Assembly (NCBI GenBank): GCA_049596955.1
Contig: JBMYMD010000027.1
Location: 1-17,344 of the forward strand
Direction of reading: 5' to 3'
DNA from: UBA3478 sp049596955
GTDB taxonomy: Bacteria; Bacteroidota; Bacteroidia; Flavobacteriales; Flavobacteriaceae
DNA: 17,344 nucleotides
Below are positions 15,958-17,344 of this stretch, in pieces. The notes under the pieces are model-generated. The model worked only from the letters and a program-made list of their open reading frames with translations. It made no database searches and was not told the DNA's origin. The translations under genes were made by a program, and so were the position numbers. The number at the start of each line of letters is the position of its first letter. Position 1 is the first letter of the stretch.

Positions 15958-15990
15958 TGTGTTAAAAACAGCCTGTAAAGCGTGTTAAAA

Positions 15991-16019
15991 TTTGAGAAAT
16001 CAAAGTTAAAGATAGTTTG
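15991..16019 (+). promoter_or_regulatory. Possible promoter (TTTG / TAGTTTG) for the DUF5522 gene
   Basis: TTTG (15991-15994) and TAGTTTG (16013-16019) are 18 nt apart; the -7 element has one base fewer between TA and TTTG than the consensus. It ends 18 nt before the ATG at 16038. Confidence 0.4.
16001..16008 (-). promoter_or_regulatory. -7 element TAACTTTG for the ACC deaminase-glucosaminidase-hemL operon
   Basis: Exact TAnnTTTG on the minus strand, 43 nt before the operon's first ATG at 15957. No -33 TTG lies at the proper distance. It sits between the two elements of the opposing promoter, so the two promoters overlap. Confidence 0.4.
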
Positions 16020-16037
16020 ACTTCTTATTTTTAAAGT

Positions 16038-16193
16038 ATGAATCGATCAGTACCCATAGAAGAAGGTGATTATTATATGGAAGGAGGGTATCGTGTATTC
16101 ACTGAACAATACCATCTCAAGAGGGGTTATTGTTGCAGTAGTGGTTGCCGACATTGTCCCTATGGTTATGACGTTAAAAAAAATGCCTTTTAA
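16038..16193 (+). CDS. DUF5522 family cysteine-rich mini-protein
   Basis: A 51-residue product, too short for most gene callers. It carries EGDYYMEGGYRVFTEQYHL, then KRGYCCSSGCRHCPYGYD, with Cys32, Cys33, Cys37 and Cys40. Related sequences in many Bacteroidota and other phyla carry a 'Y-x-x-x-G-x-x-V-F-T-x-x-Y-H-L-x-R-G-x-C-C' core and are listed as DUF5522. The four cysteines suggest binding of a metal or a cluster, but that is inference; function is unknown. It starts at 16038, 80 bp from the divergent operon's start at 15957, with a promoter-like pair just before. Its stop lies 10 nt before the DUF4136 lipoprotein ATG at 16204, so the two may be co-transcribed. Confidence 0.88.
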   Translation: MNRSVPIEEGDYYMEGGYRVFTEQYHLKRGYCCSSGCRHCPYGYDVKKNAF

Positions 16194-16203
16194 AATACTA
16201 TAT

Positions 16204-16776
16204 ATGAAAACCAAGAAAATTTTACGCATTGCCCTTGTAATGACCCTTGTTAGTTCATGCGGAAGTATAAGAGTATTTGCCGACTACGACCCAGAAGTGA
16301 ATTTTAACAGCTATCAAAGTTTTGCCTTTTTTAAGCCTGGTATTGACGAAATGAAAATCTCTGAACTCGACAAGCGACGAATGATGAAATCTATCGAAAT
16401 CGTGATGCAAGAAAAAGGATTTAGGCTTCAAGAAAATGCTGATATTCTTGTGAGTTTGTCCACCCGAGAACAAAACAGAGTAGACATCTTTCAGGGCAAC
16501 AATTTAGGTTGGGGATGGGCGAATCCCTTTGGCTGGTATTCAAGAGGATTTTGGGGTCCTCCCTATTGGGGAAATCAAACCTCTGTCAGCAGCAGTGTTG
16601 AAGGCAGTCTGTACATCGATATTTTAGACAGTAAAAGCAAGCAACTTATTTGGCAGGGAAAAGGTACTGGAATGCTCAATCCCCGAGAAAATCCTGAAGA
16701 AAGAAGTCAGCGAATTGAAACCTTTGTGCGGTCTATACTCGAAAAATATCCGCCAGAATCACAAGACTTAAAGTGA
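16204..16776 (+). CDS. DUF4136 domain lipoprotein
   Basis: The 190-residue protein has a lipobox LVSSC (Cys19). The mature part matches the DUF4136 pattern: early VFADYDPEVNFNSYQSFAFF, a helix with SELDKRRMMKSIEIVMQEKGF, ADILVSLSTREQNRV, then a Gly/Trp-rich segment (about 100-124, GWGWANPFGWYSRGFWG), and a late beta strand SLYIDILDSKSKQLIWQG. Such lipoproteins lie at the outer or inner membrane; their function is unknown. I start it at the ATG at 16204 because the open frame further upstream (to 16066) would overlap the DUF5522 gene in another frame and adds no sensible signal. Its stop overlaps the alaS stop by 9 bp, tail to tail. Confidence 0.9.
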   Translation: MKTKKILRIALVMTLVSSCGSIRVFADYDPEVNFNSYQSFAFFKPGIDEMKISELDKRRMMKSIEIVMQEKGFRLQENADILVSLSTREQNRVDIFQGNNLGWGWANPFGWYSRGFWGPPYWGNQTSVSSSVEGSLYIDILDSKSKQLIWQGKGTGMLNPRENPEERSQRIETFVRSILEKYPPESQDLK

Positions 16777-17344
16777 GGCAATCAGTTTTTTTGCTTCCTC
16801 AATAGCGGTATTTAAACCGTCTGGATTTTTACCCCCTGCTGTGGCGAAAAAGGCTTGACCTCCGCCTCCACCTTGAATATATCGGCCGAGGGTTTTAACC
16901 ATTTGACCGGCATTCAAGCCTTTAGATTCGACGAGCTCTTTAGAGATATAACAACTCAATAAGGCTTTAGCACCATTATTCGACCCCATAACTACGACAG
17001 CATTTGCATCATTAGACCCAATTTCTGTGCAAATATTTTTTAGCGCTGCAGGGTCCAATTGATTGACTGAGGTGTAGACATTCATCCCATTTATGCTCTC
17101 GGCGTCTTGAAGCATTTGTTGTTTTAAAAGTGCCGCCTTTTCATTCAATAGGTGTTGCAGCTGGCTTTTTAAATCAGCGTTTTCAGCTTGCAATTGTTCG
17201 ATAGCGGTGTATGTATTCTGAGCCTTGGGAAACAGATCGTCAATGGCTTTAAGATCTTGCTCTAATTGTTGAAAGTACCCCTTGACCTCTTTAGAAGTCA
17301 TGGCCTCGATTCTTCGAATACCAGAGGCAACCGCAGATTCTGCT
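16768..17344 (-). CDS. alaS: C-terminal part of alanine--tRNA ligase (5' end outside window)
   Basis: The minus-strand frame runs off the right edge, so only about 191 codons at the C-terminus are visible. The leftmost coding residues near the edge (AESAVASGIRRIEAM) correspond to the end of the editing domain. A coiled-coil helix follows (residues with LKAIDDLFPKAQNTYTAIEQL, then EQLQAENADLKSQLQHLL). The final segment is the C-Ala/DHHA1 domain with its glycine-rich signature GGGGGQAFFATAGGKNPDG. This is the alanyl-tRNA synthetase that charges tRNA-Ala and edits mischarged serine or glycine. The first in-frame Met (17301) is not the gene start. The 3' end overlaps the convergent DUF4136 gene by 9 bp. 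Confidence 0.93.
   Translation of the reverse strand, partial: AESAVASGIRRIEAMTSKEVKGYFQQLEQDLKAIDDLFPKAQNTYTAIEQLQAENADLKSQLQHLLNEKAALLKQQMLQDAESINGMNVYTSVNQLDPAALKNICTEIGSNDANAVVVMGSNNGAKALLSCYISKELVESKGLNAGQMVKTLGRYIQGGGGGQAFFATAGGKNPDGLNTAIEEAKKLIASL

Noticed and set aside
16066..16203. N-terminal extension of the DUF4136 frame
   Set aside because: It overlaps the DUF5522 gene in another frame, and the lipobox lies just after the ATG at 16204.
1..17344. CRISPR, tRNA, rRNA, IS element, integrase, toxin-antitoxin or phage defence genes
   Set aside because: I searched by eye for repeats, cloverleaf-like T-loops and recognisable proteins of those classes and found none; short degenerate repeats could be missed without tools.

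Overview
The window looks like ordinary chromosome from a low-GC member of the Bacteroidota, most likely class Flavobacteriia. The signs are a type IX secretion (T9SS) sorting domain at the end of the first gene, five predicted lipoproteins, a lysyl-tRNA synthetase with the C-terminal extension typical of this group, a DUF5522 mini-protein, and Bacteroidota-type -7 promoter elements (TAnnTTTG). I see no tRNA, rRNA, CRISPR array, insertion sequence, integrase or phage gene. Genus and species cannot be told from this sequence.

Layout. Positions 1-2161 (+): the 3' end of a secreted T9SS cargo protein with a thrombospondin type 3 repeat, a fibronectin-III-like lipoprotein coupled to it by a 4-bp overlap, and ribonuclease HII. 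Positions 2174-4508 (+): a large lipoprotein gene with a propeller-like C-terminal half, broken by a frameshift in a TA run near 3917. It converges on and overlaps lipB. Positions 4462-5957 (-): a lipoprotein of unknown function and lipB. Positions 6042-9185 (+): lysS and a DASS/SLC13 sodium:dicarboxylate-type transporter. Positions 9174-9443 (-): a small exported protein. Positions 9769-12791 (+): a large exported zinc metalloprotease, a rho-independent terminator, a small basic exported protein, and a second, bidirectional terminator with a UUCG loop. Positions 12879-15957 (-): a tight three-gene operon of an ACC deaminase/D-cysteine desulfhydrase-like enzyme, a glucosaminidase-LysM lipoprotein and hemL. 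Positions 16038-16776 (+): a 51-residue DUF5522 gene and a DUF4136 lipoprotein, convergent with the 3' end of alaS (-), which runs off the window.

Functionally this is core metabolism (lipoylation, heme precursor synthesis, two aminoacyl-tRNA synthetases, RNA removal from DNA) interleaved with cell-envelope lipoproteins and exported proteins. I found no convincing new multi-gene system. The points most worth a second look are the frameshifted gene at 3917, the hidden DUF5522 gene, and a recurring arrangement in which a TAnnTTTG-like element sits only 4-5 nt before the start codon of three genes, which suggests leaderless mRNAs.
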